From an uncultured Oscillospiraceae bacterium (GTDB taxonomy: Bacteria; Bacillota; Clostridia; Oscillospirales; Ruminococcaceae), in assembly GCA_900556255.1 (NCBI GenBank), contig USNZ01000093.1, forward strand, positions 1 through 5,756: DNA of 5,756 nt, in the 5' to 3' direction. Below, piece by piece: positions 1 through 5,670 of the stretch. Position numbers and translations under genes: made by a program. The stretch's first letter is position 1, and every line of letters begins with the position of its first letter. Under the pieces are notes generated by a model. It saw only the letters and a program-made list of their open reading frames with translations. It made no database searches and had not been told where the DNA came from.

Positions 1-11
1 ATAATTGCTTG

Positions 12-22
12 CACCTCCTTTT
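12..22 (-). promoter_or_regulatory. Strong ribosome binding site of the divergent gene
   Basis: The minus strand reads AAAAGGAGGTG, close to a full complement of the 16S rRNA 3' end. It lies a few bases after the predicted transcription start near 29. No ATG, GTG or TTG start codon at suitable spacing is complete inside the window. The minus strand ends in ...AATTAT, so an ATG could be completed by the first base outside the window. Confidence 0.75.
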
Positions 23-35
23 CAATAGCTGTACT

Positions 36-64
36 ATTATACCTGATAATTTGACGAATTGCAA
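36..64 (-). promoter_or_regulatory. Sigma-A type promoter of a divergent gene leaving the left edge
   Basis: Read on the minus strand, a -35 box TTGCAA (59-64) is followed by exactly 17 bp and a perfect -10 box TATAAT (36-41). Transcription would start near position 29 and run leftward out of the window. The strong Shine-Dalgarno sequence just downstream on the same strand supports a real gene there. Its identity cannot be seen. Confidence 0.8.
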
Positions 65-77
65 GCCCCCTTGGCCT

Positions 78-106
78 AAAATTTCAACTTTTTTGCAAAA
101 TTTTTT
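78..106. other. Phased A/T tracts between divergent promoters (possible curved DNA)
   Basis: Three A/T tracts occur at 78-84 (AAAATTT), 89-94 (TTTTTT) and 97-106 (AAAATTTTTT). Their centres are near 81, 91.5 and 101.5, so about 10 bp apart, the spacing that produces intrinsic bending. The segment also contains a 10-bp palindrome, TTTTGCAAAA (91-100). It lies upstream of both the minus-strand promoter and the plus-strand promoter. A regulatory role is inference from position and spacing only. Confidence 0.4.
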
Positions 107-157
107 AGCGCAGCAGCGAACAGGGGCAAAAAGTGTGGCTTGCCGCCGCCGCGGGAC

Positions 158-186
158 TTGTGCTTGACGCATTTTTACGCTATAAT
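158..186 (+). promoter_or_regulatory. Promoter of the site-2 protease/scpAB operon
   Basis: A perfect -10 box TATAAT (181-186) lies 17 bp after a weak -35 box TTGTGC (158-163). A better-looking TTGACG at 164-169 leaves a spacer of only 11 bp and is unlikely to be used. Transcription would begin near 193, which puts the TTG at 140 upstream of the transcript and favours the GTG at 212 as start of the first gene. Confidence 0.6.
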
Positions 187-211
187 AGGAACAGTATATT
201 TTAATGGGGCG

Positions 212-898
212 GTGTTTGTTCTGAACGGGTTACTCTCTCCGACAATGGTTTTGCAGTACCTTCTGCGGGCCATGGTGGTGCTGATCGCGCTGCCGTTTCA
301 TGAGTCGGCGCATGCGCTGGTCAGCCATTGGCTGGGGGACGATACCGCCAAGCGGCAGGGCCGCATCTCGCTGAACCCGCTGCATCACCTGGACCCCGTC
401 GGCGCGGTGTGTATGCTGGTGGGCGGCGTCGGCTGGGCCAAGCCTGTGGGCATCAACGCAGCCAATTTCCGCAACCCCAAGGTGGGCATGGCGGTTTCCG
501 CTGCGGCAGGTCCCGCGTCCAACCTGCTGCTGGCGTGGCTGAGCATGGTTTTGTACCGCGTCGGTTCCTGGATGGGCTGGCAGCAGACCCTGCCCGTGGC
601 GATGATGTTCCTTTATTATATGATCGTGATGAATTTAAGCCTGGCGGCCTTTAACCTGATGCCGCTGCCGCCCTTTGACGGAAGTCGGGTCGTGCTGCTG
701 TTTTTACCGCAGCGGCTGTACTTCCGCGTCATGCAGTACGAGCGCTATATCATGCTGGCCATGCTGTTTTTGACCTTTACGGGTCTGCTGGACCGCCCGC
801 TGGCGGCGGTGGTCAACTTTTTGTGGGGCGGGCTGGTAGACGCAACCAACTTTGTAGATACAATCGGGGGTTATTTTGCAAGAGGCATTAACGTTTAA
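212..898 (+). CDS. Site-2 protease family protein (peptidase M50, zinc intramembrane protease)
   Basis: This is a polytopic membrane metalloprotease of the M50 family, in the small YwhC-like group that lacks a PDZ domain; such enzymes cut substrates inside the membrane. From the GTG at 212 it has 228 residues. The zinc-binding HExxH motif reads HESAH (residues 30-34) inside the first hydrophobic segment (about 14-36). A GPASN motif lies near 100-104, in a segment spanning about 91-117. The third zinc ligand motif is NLMPLPPFDG (148-157), with Asp156. Further hydrophobic segments lie near 128-150 and 179-193. The open frame extends up to a TTG at 140, but that codon precedes the predicted promoter -10 box, so 212 is preferred, although its ribosome site (GGGG, 3 nt away) is poor. 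The gene overlaps scpA by 23 bp. The substrate is unknown; nothing here marks it as RseP or SpoIVFB. Confidence 0.9.
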   Translation: MFVLNGLLSPTMVLQYLLRAMVVLIALPFHESAHALVSHWLGDDTAKRQGRISLNPLHHLDPVGAVCMLVGGVGWAKPVGINAANFRNPKVGMAVSAAAGPASNLLLAWLSMVLYRVGSWMGWQQTLPVAMMFLYYMIVMNLSLAAFNLMPLPPFDGSRVVLLFLPQRLYFRVMQYERYIMLAMLFLTFTGLLDRPLAAVVNFLWGGLVDATNFVDTIGGYFARGINV

Positions 899-1607
899 GA
901 TAGAGGACTTTGAAGGTCCGCTGGATATGCTGCTGTATCTGGTCGGCAAAAATAAGATGAACCTCTACGACATCAATCTGATGACCCTCATCGACCAATA
1001 TACCGAGGCGATCCGCACCCTGCAGCAGGACCGCATGGACATCGCCAGTGAGTTCATCGACATGGCTGCACATCTTGTCCAGATGAAAAGCGCGCTGCTT
1101 TTGCCCCGCAGCCCGGAGGCCGAGCGCATGAAAGCCGAGCTGACAGGACGGCTGATCGAGTACAGCGCCTGCAAGGAGGTCGCCGCCCAGCTGGGCGGTC
1201 GTGCGCGGGATATTACCACCTTTGTGCGCGAGCCGATGCCGCTGGTCGGCGCGGCAGAGTACACCCGCCCGCACGATCCCTATAAACTGGTGCAGGCATG
1301 GTTCGGGCTGATGGGGCGCGGCACCCGCAAGCGCAAGCCCACGCAGGAACGCTTTGAGCCGCTGGTCACCGCGCCGTTTGTGTCGGTGGCCAGTCGTGTA
1401 TCGCACATGCTGCGCGGACTGCTGAAAGGCTCGCTGCACAAGATGGGGCAGCTATTCAGCCCCGAGGAAAGCCGCAGCACCAACGTGGCCACCTTTTTGG
1501 CGCTGCTGGAGCTGATCCGCGCAGGGCGTGTGCAGGTGGCCGACGACGGCGGGCTGAATTTAGACCGCGCCCACCGCCGCAGAAAGGAGAACCCCACCCA
1601 TGAATGA
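876..1607 (+). CDS. scpA: Segregation and condensation protein A (kleisin subunit of Smc-ScpAB)
   Basis: ScpA is the kleisin that bridges the Smc ATPase heads and binds a ScpB dimer in the bacterial condensin complex, which compacts and separates newly replicated chromosomes. The 243 residues match the usual length of about 240-260. The N-terminal signature FEGPLDMLL (12-20) and the helical Smc-binding region through about residue 75 (MDIASEFIDMAAHLVQMKSALLLP, written here only as a landmark at 54-77) are typical. The C-terminal winged-helix part lies at about 200-230 (TFLALLELIRAGRV at 206-219). The start is a TTG at 876 preceded by GGGGG at 866-870. It lies 23 bp inside the protease gene, which suggests translational coupling. 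No later start keeps the FEGPLD motif, so the TTG is well supported. The gene overlaps scpB by 8 bp. Confidence 0.95.
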   Translation: MQEALTFKIEDFEGPLDMLLYLVGKNKMNLYDINLMTLIDQYTEAIRTLQQDRMDIASEFIDMAAHLVQMKSALLLPRSPEAERMKAELTGRLIEYSACKEVAAQLGGRARDITTFVREPMPLVGAAEYTRPHDPYKLVQAWFGLMGRGTRKRKPTQERFEPLVTAPFVSVASRVSHMLRGLLKGSLHKMGQLFSPEESRSTNVATFLALLELIRAGRVQVADDGGLNLDRAHRRRKENPTHE

Positions 1608-2181
1608 TAACCAACATCTGGGCGCACTGGAGGCCATGCTGTTTGCCCACGCCGAGCCGGTGGAAACCACCCGCCTTGCCGATGCCCTGCGCCTGGAAAA
1701 AGCGCAGACCGAAGTGCTTTTGCAGCGTTTGCAGCAGCGCTATGACGAGCAGGAAAGCGGTCTTGCCCTTTTGTACTTTGCCCCCGACCGCTGGCAGATG
1801 ACTACCCGCCCGTACTACGGCGAGCTGGTCAAGCGGATCTTGGATACCCGCCGCAATGCCCCGCTTTCGCCCGCCGCGCTGGAGGTGCTGGCGGTCATCG
1901 CCTACAACCAGCCGGTGTCCCGCAGCTTTATTGAGCAGGTGCGCGGCGTGGATTCCTCCGGCACGGTGGCAAAGCTGCTGGAAAAGGGTCTGATCGAGGA
2001 AGCCGGGCGTCTGGACCTGCCGGGCAAGCCGGTGGCATTTCAGGTCACTGACACCTTCCTGCGGGTATTCGGGCTGGGCAGCCTTGCCGATCTGCCGCCG
2101 CTGCACGGCGAGGTGGGGGAGGACACCCCCGAACCCGACCCTGACCCCGACGCCGAGGCAGAACAGCTGGAATGGAAGTGA
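1600..2181 (+). CDS. scpB: Segregation and condensation protein B
   Basis: ScpB forms dimers that bind the central part of ScpA and help regulate Smc ATPase activity in chromosome condensation. The protein has 193 residues, a normal length for the family. The first winged-helix domain covers about residues 5-82, and the second about 88-165. The second carries the family block LSPAALEVLAVIAYNQPVSR (89-108), then RGVDSSGTVAKLLEKGLIEE (115-134) and the GLGSLADLPPL block (158-168). The tail from about 170 is acidic and proline-rich (EPDPDPDAEAE) and looks disordered. The ATG at 1600 has AAAGGAG at 1583-1589, 10 nt upstream and inside the end of scpA. The 8 bp overlap with scpA is the expected arrangement for two subunits made in parallel. 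Confidence 0.96.
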   Translation: MNDNQHLGALEAMLFAHAEPVETTRLADALRLEKAQTEVLLQRLQQRYDEQESGLALLYFAPDRWQMTTRPYYGELVKRILDTRRNAPLSPAALEVLAVIAYNQPVSRSFIEQVRGVDSSGTVAKLLEKGLIEEAGRLDLPGKPVAFQVTDTFLRVFGLGSLADLPPLHGEVGEDTPEPDPDPDAEAEQLEWK

Positions 2182-2187
2182 CGGCCC

Positions 2188-3006
2188 GTGACGATACTGT
2201 TGGCGATCCTTAAAATTTTGGGCGTTCTGCTGCTCGTTTTACTGCTTTTGCTGCTGGCGGCGCTGCTGCTGCCGCTGGGGCTGGATATCCGATACAAGGC
2301 GGGACGCTGGCAGGTGCAGGCGCGGTATGCAATGCTGCACTTCACACTGTACCCGCCCAAAAGTGCGCCGCAGCGGGCACAAAGCCCCGCACCCGAAACA
2401 CCCCCAAAAAGCTCGCCCGCAGCGGAAAAACCAAACCCGCCGCCCGCAACCGAGGCGGAACCGGCGCAAAATACGCCTTTGCCAAAAACGCAGGAGCCAC
2501 CCCAAAAGCAGCCGCCGGAGCCGAAACCTGCCGCCAAGGCAAAGGCAAAGCCTACGCCCAAAAAAGCAGGCTCCGGCCTGCCCTTCGGCATAGGGGAACG
2601 GCTGGCCGCGGCTGAGGAACTTTTGCAAAAGGATCCCGCAGCCTTTGTCAAATGCGCCTTCGGGCATATGGGCCGGCTGGGCAGGGGCCTTGCCAAAAGC
2701 CTGCGCCTTTGCCATGTGACGGTTTTCTGGACGGTCACGGCAGAGGATGCCGCCGCCACCGCCGTAAGCTACGGTGCGCTGCTGGGCGCGGTCAATACCG
2801 CGTGGGCGCTGCTGCAGCAATCGGTGCGGGTACAGGCGGACAGTCTGCGCCTGGAACCCGATTTTACAGGGCAGCAAAAGGCAAACCGCTGTATCTCTTT
2901 GCAGGTGCGTTCCTGCACCGCCGTTTTGCTGTGGCTGGCGCTGCGTTTCGCACGGCGTTTATACAAAGAACCCCTCTGGCAGCCTCAAAAACAAGAAAAA
3001 TGTTGA
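2188..3006 (+). CDS. DUF2953 family membrane protein with proline-rich linker (YtfI-like)
   Basis: The function is unknown. The 272-residue protein starts with a very hydrophobic leucine-rich segment (about residues 3-32), probably a membrane anchor or uncleaved signal. After a short region typical of the family start (DIRYKAGRWQVQARYAML, 33-50) comes a low-complexity linker from about 56 to 128, rich in Pro, Ala, Lys and Glu (about 23 prolines in 71 residues by hand count). A second conserved part (about 133-258) contains the DUF2953-like pattern CHVTVFWTVTAEDAAATAVS (175-194), then GALLGAVNTAWALL and RLEPDF (221-226). In Bacillus the DUF2953 protein YtfI lies beside YtfJ, and here too the next gene is ytfJ, which supports the assignment. 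The GTG start at 2188 lies 6 bp after scpB and has a modest GGAAG site at 2174-2178. The family call rests on recall and context. Confidence 0.8.
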   Translation: MTILLAILKILGVLLLVLLLLLLAALLLPLGLDIRYKAGRWQVQARYAMLHFTLYPPKSAPQRAQSPAPETPPKSSPAAEKPNPPPATEAEPAQNTPLPKTQEPPQKQPPEPKPAAKAKAKPTPKKAGSGLPFGIGERLAAAEELLQKDPAAFVKCAFGHMGRLGRGLAKSLRLCHVTVFWTVTAEDAAATAVSYGALLGAVNTAWALLQQSVRVQADSLRLEPDFTGQQKANRCISLQVRSCTAVLLWLALRFARRLYKEPLWQPQKQEKC

Positions 3007-3010
3007 TACA

Positions 3011-3016
3011 AGGAGG
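3011..3016 (+). promoter_or_regulatory. Strong ribosome binding site for ytfJ
   Basis: AGGAGG sits 8 nt before the ATG at 3025, in the 18 bp gap after the DUF2953 gene. It is the strongest ribosome site in this operon, while the upstream genes have weak or distant ones. YtfJ may therefore be translated more than its neighbours. Confidence 0.8.
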
Positions 3017-3024
3017 AATCTACT

Positions 3025-3420
3025 ATGGCAGAGCATCCTATTCAGGGCATGATGGGCGTTACCATCGACAAGATCCGCGAAATGGTGGACACAAGCACCA
3101 TCATCGGTGAGCCCATCCACCCCGACGAAAAAACCACCATCATTCCCGTCTCCAAGGTAACCTTCGGCTTTGCCTCCGGCGGGTCGGACGTCGGCCCCCA
3201 GTCGAGCAAGCAGATGTTCGGCGGCGGCAGCGGCGCCGGTGTGTCGGTGACACCGGTGGCATTTCTCGTCATTTCTGACGGCAATGTGCGCACCGTACAG
3301 CTGATCGACAAGGTCACGGCCGTCGATAACATCGTGGCCTCCCTGCCCGAGCTGGTGGACAAGGTCACCGCACTGATCAAAAAAGAAAAACCCGCCCCCG
3401 CGCAGGACAACAAGGAGTAA
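3025..3420 (+). CDS. ytfJ: GerW family sporulation protein YtfJ
   Basis: This 131-residue protein belongs to the GerW/YtfJ family, named from a Bacillus protein that affects spore germination. The biochemical role is not established, and homologues also occur in bacteria that do not sporulate. The N-terminus HPIQGMMGVTIDKIREMVD (4-22) is followed by GEPI (28-31). The family core is TTIIPVSKVTFGFASGGSD (37-55), a glycine-rich loop FGGGSGAGVSVTPVAFLV (65-82) and a C-terminal amphipathic part (VQLIDKV, 91-97; ELVDKVTALI, 109-118) ending in a short charged tail. There is no signal peptide. The length is in the usual range of about 120-160. It lies directly after the DUF2953 gene, as ytfI-ytfJ do in Bacillus, and 3 bp separate its stop from the next start. 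Confidence 0.93.
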   Translation: MAEHPIQGMMGVTIDKIREMVDTSTIIGEPIHPDEKTTIIPVSKVTFGFASGGSDVGPQSSKQMFGGGSGAGVSVTPVAFLVISDGNVRTVQLIDKVTAVDNIVASLPELVDKVTALIKKEKPAPAQDNKE

Positions 3421-3423
3421 ACG

Positions 3424-4215
3424 ATGGCAGAACAACGCATCCAAAAAGTATTGGCAGATCAGGGCATCTGCTCCCGCCGCGAGGCCGAGCGCCTGATCGC
3501 CGCCGGCAAGGTCAAGGTCAACGGGCATCCCGTGGGTCTGGGCGACAAGATGGATCCCGATTTTGACAAGGTTTCCATCGACGGCAAGACCCAGCGCATC
3601 GTGCGCAAGCGCCAGTACACCTATATCATGCTGCACAAGCCCCGCGGCTTTTTGACCACCCGCAGCGACGACCGCGGCCGCAAGACCGTTATGGATCTTG
3701 TGGCGGACGTGCCTGCCATGCTGCGCCCGGTGGGCCGTCTGGATAAGGACAGCGAGGGTCTTTTGCTGCTCAGCGATGACGGCGCGTTTATCAACCTGCT
3801 GACGCACCCGTCCGGCGGCGTGGGCAAGCTGTACCGCGTTACCGTCAACCCCCGCGCCACCGAGGAACAGATCATCGCCATGTCCAGCGGCATTGTGCTG
3901 GACGACGGCGTCAAGACCCAGCCCTGCGTGATCCATGTGGTCACCGATGAGCCGGGGCGCACCGTGCTGGAAATTACCCTGCACGAGGGGCGCAACCGTC
4001 AGATCCGCCGTATGTGCAGCGCCGTGGGGCTGCAGGTCGTGCGCTTAAAACGTACCGCCCAGGGCCCCGTCAAGCTCGGTATGCTGCAACCCGGCGAATA
4101 CCGCGAGCTGAAAAAGAGTGAGGTCAGCGCCCTGCGCAACGCCGCCCAGAAATCCGGCAGTAGCGCCAAGGCGGCACCCCGCCGCCCCGGTCCGCTGCCC
4201 ACCAAGGAAAACTGA
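3424..4215 (+). CDS. rluB: RNA pseudouridine synthase, RsuA/RluB/RluE/RluF family (RluB type)
   Basis: The family converts specific uridines in rRNA to pseudouridine; RluB acts on 23S rRNA near position 2605 (E. coli numbering). An N-terminal S4 RNA-binding domain covers about residues 3-60 (RIQKVLADQGICSRREAERL, 5-24). The catalytic motif is GRLDKDSEGLLLLSDDG (104-120), with Asp107 as the expected nucleophile. KLYRV (135-139) and GRNRQIRRM (189-197) are the other family motifs, followed by LKRTAQGPVKLGML. The 263 residues include a basic tail from about 240 (Ala, Lys, Arg, Pro), common in Gram-positive versions. AAGGAG at 3412-3417 lies within the end of ytfJ, 6 nt before the ATG. Placement near scpAB is common in Firmicutes and supports RluB over other subfamilies, but the precise target is inferred. 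Confidence 0.93.
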   Translation: MAEQRIQKVLADQGICSRREAERLIAAGKVKVNGHPVGLGDKMDPDFDKVSIDGKTQRIVRKRQYTYIMLHKPRGFLTTRSDDRGRKTVMDLVADVPAMLRPVGRLDKDSEGLLLLSDDGAFINLLTHPSGGVGKLYRVTVNPRATEEQIIAMSSGIVLDDGVKTQPCVIHVVTDEPGRTVLEITLHEGRNRQIRRMCSAVGLQVVRLKRTAQGPVKLGMLQPGEYRELKKSEVSALRNAAQKSGSSAKAAPRRPGPLPTKEN

Positions 4216-4249
4216 CGGCAAAAATCCCGAAAAATGTAAGAAAATTCTC

Positions 4250-4278
4250 TTGTCTATTTTTATACAAAGTAGTATAAT
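4250..4278 (+). promoter_or_regulatory. Promoter of the carboxyltransferase operon
   Basis: TTGTCT (4250-4255), a 17 bp spacer and a perfect TATAAT (4273-4278) form a good sigma-A type promoter. Transcription should start near 4285, which gives a leader of about 63 nt before the ATG at 4348. It separates the decarboxylase unit from the scpAB-rluB operon. Confidence 0.78.
4260..4277. repeat. Inverted repeat over the spacer and -10 box (candidate operator)
   Basis: TTATAC (4260-4265) and GTATAA (4272-4277) are perfect 6-bp inverted arms separated by 6 bp. The right arm covers most of the TATAAT box, so a dimeric regulator bound here would block polymerase. AT-rich promoters produce such repeats by chance, so an operator role is only a possibility. 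Confidence 0.3.
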
Positions 4279-4288
4279 CATTGTATAT

Positions 4289-4322
4289 GGCAGATTTTTG
4301 TAACAAGGTTATAGCGTCTGCC
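4289..4322 (+). promoter_or_regulatory. Nested stem-loop in the 5' leader of the carboxyltransferase mRNA
   Basis: GGCAGA (4289-4294) pairs with TCTGCC (4317-4322), extendable by one U-G pair. Inside it GTAAC (4300-4304) pairs with GTTAT (4308-4312, one wobble) around a 3-nt AAG loop. The structure would begin about 4 nt from the predicted transcript start and end 11 nt before the Shine-Dalgarno site at 4334. It could protect the 5' end of the mRNA or control expression. The four U residues at 4325-4328 are too few for a confident terminator. It does not match a riboswitch class I recognise. Confidence 0.4.
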
Positions 4323-4347
4323 GCTTTTACCATAGGGAGGAAACTGT

Positions 4348-5670
4348 ATGGCAGCAAATAAGCCCGGCAAGGCAGAGATCCTTGCAGCATTTTTTGACGG
4401 CGGTGTCTACTCTCCGCTGTTTACGGACGGTGCCGTAAGTGCAGCTTTCGGCAGCGCCAACGGCCAGAGTGCCTACGCCGTCTTTGAGGATGGCAGCGCT
4501 GTGGGCGTGCAGGACATCGAAAAAAATATCCGCGTGCTGGAAATGGCCGCACAGACCGGTGCACCGGTCGTGACCTTCTACGACTCTGTCGGCGCTAAGC
4601 TGGAGGGCGGTCTGGAACTGCTCAACGCCACCGCCCGCCTGACCGCCGAGATCGCCCGCGTGTCCGGCGTCGTACCTCAGATCGCCGTTGTCACCGGCAC
4701 CTGCGCCGGCAGCAACGCCATCAACGCCGCCGCCGCTGACCTGTGCATTATGGCCGAGGACGCCGAGCTGTTCCTCAACGCGCCCTTCAATGCCGAGGAC
4801 AAGCTGGCAGGTGCCGGCTCTGCCGCATTTGCCGCCAAGGCCGGTGTGGCTGCCGCTACCGCCGCCGACGCCGTCGAGGCTGCCAAGAAGGCCGCCGAGG
4901 TCGTCGCCCTGATGCCCGCCAACAATCTGGCCGGCCCCGCGCTGTTCGACTTCGCCGCCCCTGCCGCCGCGCTGAACACCGCCGCCTACACCGCCGCCGA
5001 TGCCGTCAAGGCGCTGGCCGATGAGGGCACCGCCGTCACCCTGTATGAGGGCTACGGCAAGAACATTGTCACCGCGCTGGCTACTGTCAACGGCAGCACC
5101 GTGGGCATCGTTGCCACCGAAAAGGCTGCCCTGTGCCACAAGTGCACCGCCAAGGCCGCCCGCTTTGTGCGCCTGTGCGATGCATACAGCATCCCCGTGA
5201 TCACCGTTGTCAACACCGAAGGCTTTGTCAAGAGCGAGGGTGACGATCAGGCCGGCGGCATCCGCCAGGCTGCCCGTATGGCAGGTGTCTACGCCGAGGC
5301 TACCACCGTCAAGGTGGCTGTGCTGGCCGGCAATGCCGTGGGCGCTGCCTACACCGTCTTTGCCGCCAGCGCTGACTGGCGCGTTGCCGTCAACGGCTGC
5401 ACCGTGGCACCTCTGGCACCCGAAGCCGCTGTCACCGTTCTGTACAAGGACGAGATCTTTGCTTCCGACAATATCGTCAATGCCACCAAGGCGAAGGCTG
5501 CCGCCTACGCCAAGGACGTTTGCAGCGCCGACGCCGCCGTCAAGAACGGTGCCGCCGATCTGGCTGTGAACGCTGCCGATGCCCGCGCCGCCGTTGTGCA
5601 GGCGCTGGATATGCTGGCCAGCAAGCGCGCCGTCCGCCTTGCCAAGAAGCACGGCAACATCACGCTGTAA
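4348..5670 (+). CDS. Carboxyltransferase subunit of a biotin-dependent acyl-CoA decarboxylase (MmdA-like, diverged)
   Basis: The likely role is transfer of CO2 from an acyl-CoA to biotin in a decarboxylase complex. The crotonase-fold N half is at about 40-145 (GAPVVTFYDSVGAKLEGG, 71-88; SGVVPQIAVVTGTCAGS, 106-122), then KAGVAAA...LMPANN (164-193). The C half is at about 268-365 (ARFVRLCDAYSIPVITVVNT, 271-290; GNAVGAAY, 328-335). The C-terminal KKHGNITL (433-440) closely matches the KKHGNIPL end of MmdA proteins. At 440 residues it is shorter than usual MmdA (about 510) and lacks the usual N-terminal TARERI region. Usual motifs are altered: GGARIQEG to VGAKLEGG, PCAGG to TCAGS. Alanine is about 26% by hand count. 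AGGGAGG (4334-4340) lies 7 nt before the ATG. A carrier-like gene follows. Methylmalonyl-CoA, glutaconyl-CoA and malonyl-type substrates remain possible. OadA-type oxaloacetate enzymes have a different fold. Confidence 0.82.
   Translation: MAANKPGKAEILAAFFDGGVYSPLFTDGAVSAAFGSANGQSAYAVFEDGSAVGVQDIEKNIRVLEMAAQTGAPVVTFYDSVGAKLEGGLELLNATARLTAEIARVSGVVPQIAVVTGTCAGSNAINAAAADLCIMAEDAELFLNAPFNAEDKLAGAGSAAFAAKAGVAAATAADAVEAAKKAAEVVALMPANNLAGPALFDFAAPAAALNTAAYTAADAVKALADEGTAVTLYEGYGKNIVTALATVNGSTVGIVATEKAALCHKCTAKAARFVRLCDAYSIPVITVVNTEGFVKSEGDDQAGGIRQAARMAGVYAEATTVKVAVLAGNAVGAAYTVFAASADWRVAVNGCTVAPLAPEAAVTVLYKDEIFASDNIVNATKAKAAAYAKDVCSADAAVKNGAADLAVNAADARAAVVQALDMLASKRAVRLAKKHGNITL

Noticed and set aside
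164..186. TTGACG as -35 box of the plus-strand promoter
   Set aside because: It leaves only 11 bp to the TATAAT box. TTGTGC at 158-163 gives 17 bp, although its match is poorer.
2040..2759. Minus-strand open frame opposite scpB and the DUF2953 gene
   Set aside because: It is low-complexity Ser/Gly/Ala sequence produced by the complement of the proline-rich linker and acidic tail codons.
2959..3984. Minus-strand open frame (341 residues) opposite ytfJ and rluB
   Set aside because: It spans two well-supported plus-strand genes and the gap between them, has no recognisable domain, and is explained by base composition.
4289..4328. Leader stem-loop as a rho-independent terminator or attenuator
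   Set aside because: Only four T residues follow, after two intervening bases, and the outer stem loop is 22 nt long. It is better treated as a leader structure.
4700..5030. GCC/GCCGCC repeats as a tandem repeat array
   Set aside because: The repeats follow alanine codons in frame, with irregular spacing and no fixed unit. They reflect the amino acid composition of the protein.
4327..5652. Long minus-strand open frame (441 residues) opposite the carboxyltransferase
   Set aside because: It mirrors the coding frame of a GC-rich, GCC-biased gene. Its protein is glycine/valine/histidine-rich without family motifs, while the plus-strand gene has a promoter, ribosome site and clear homology.
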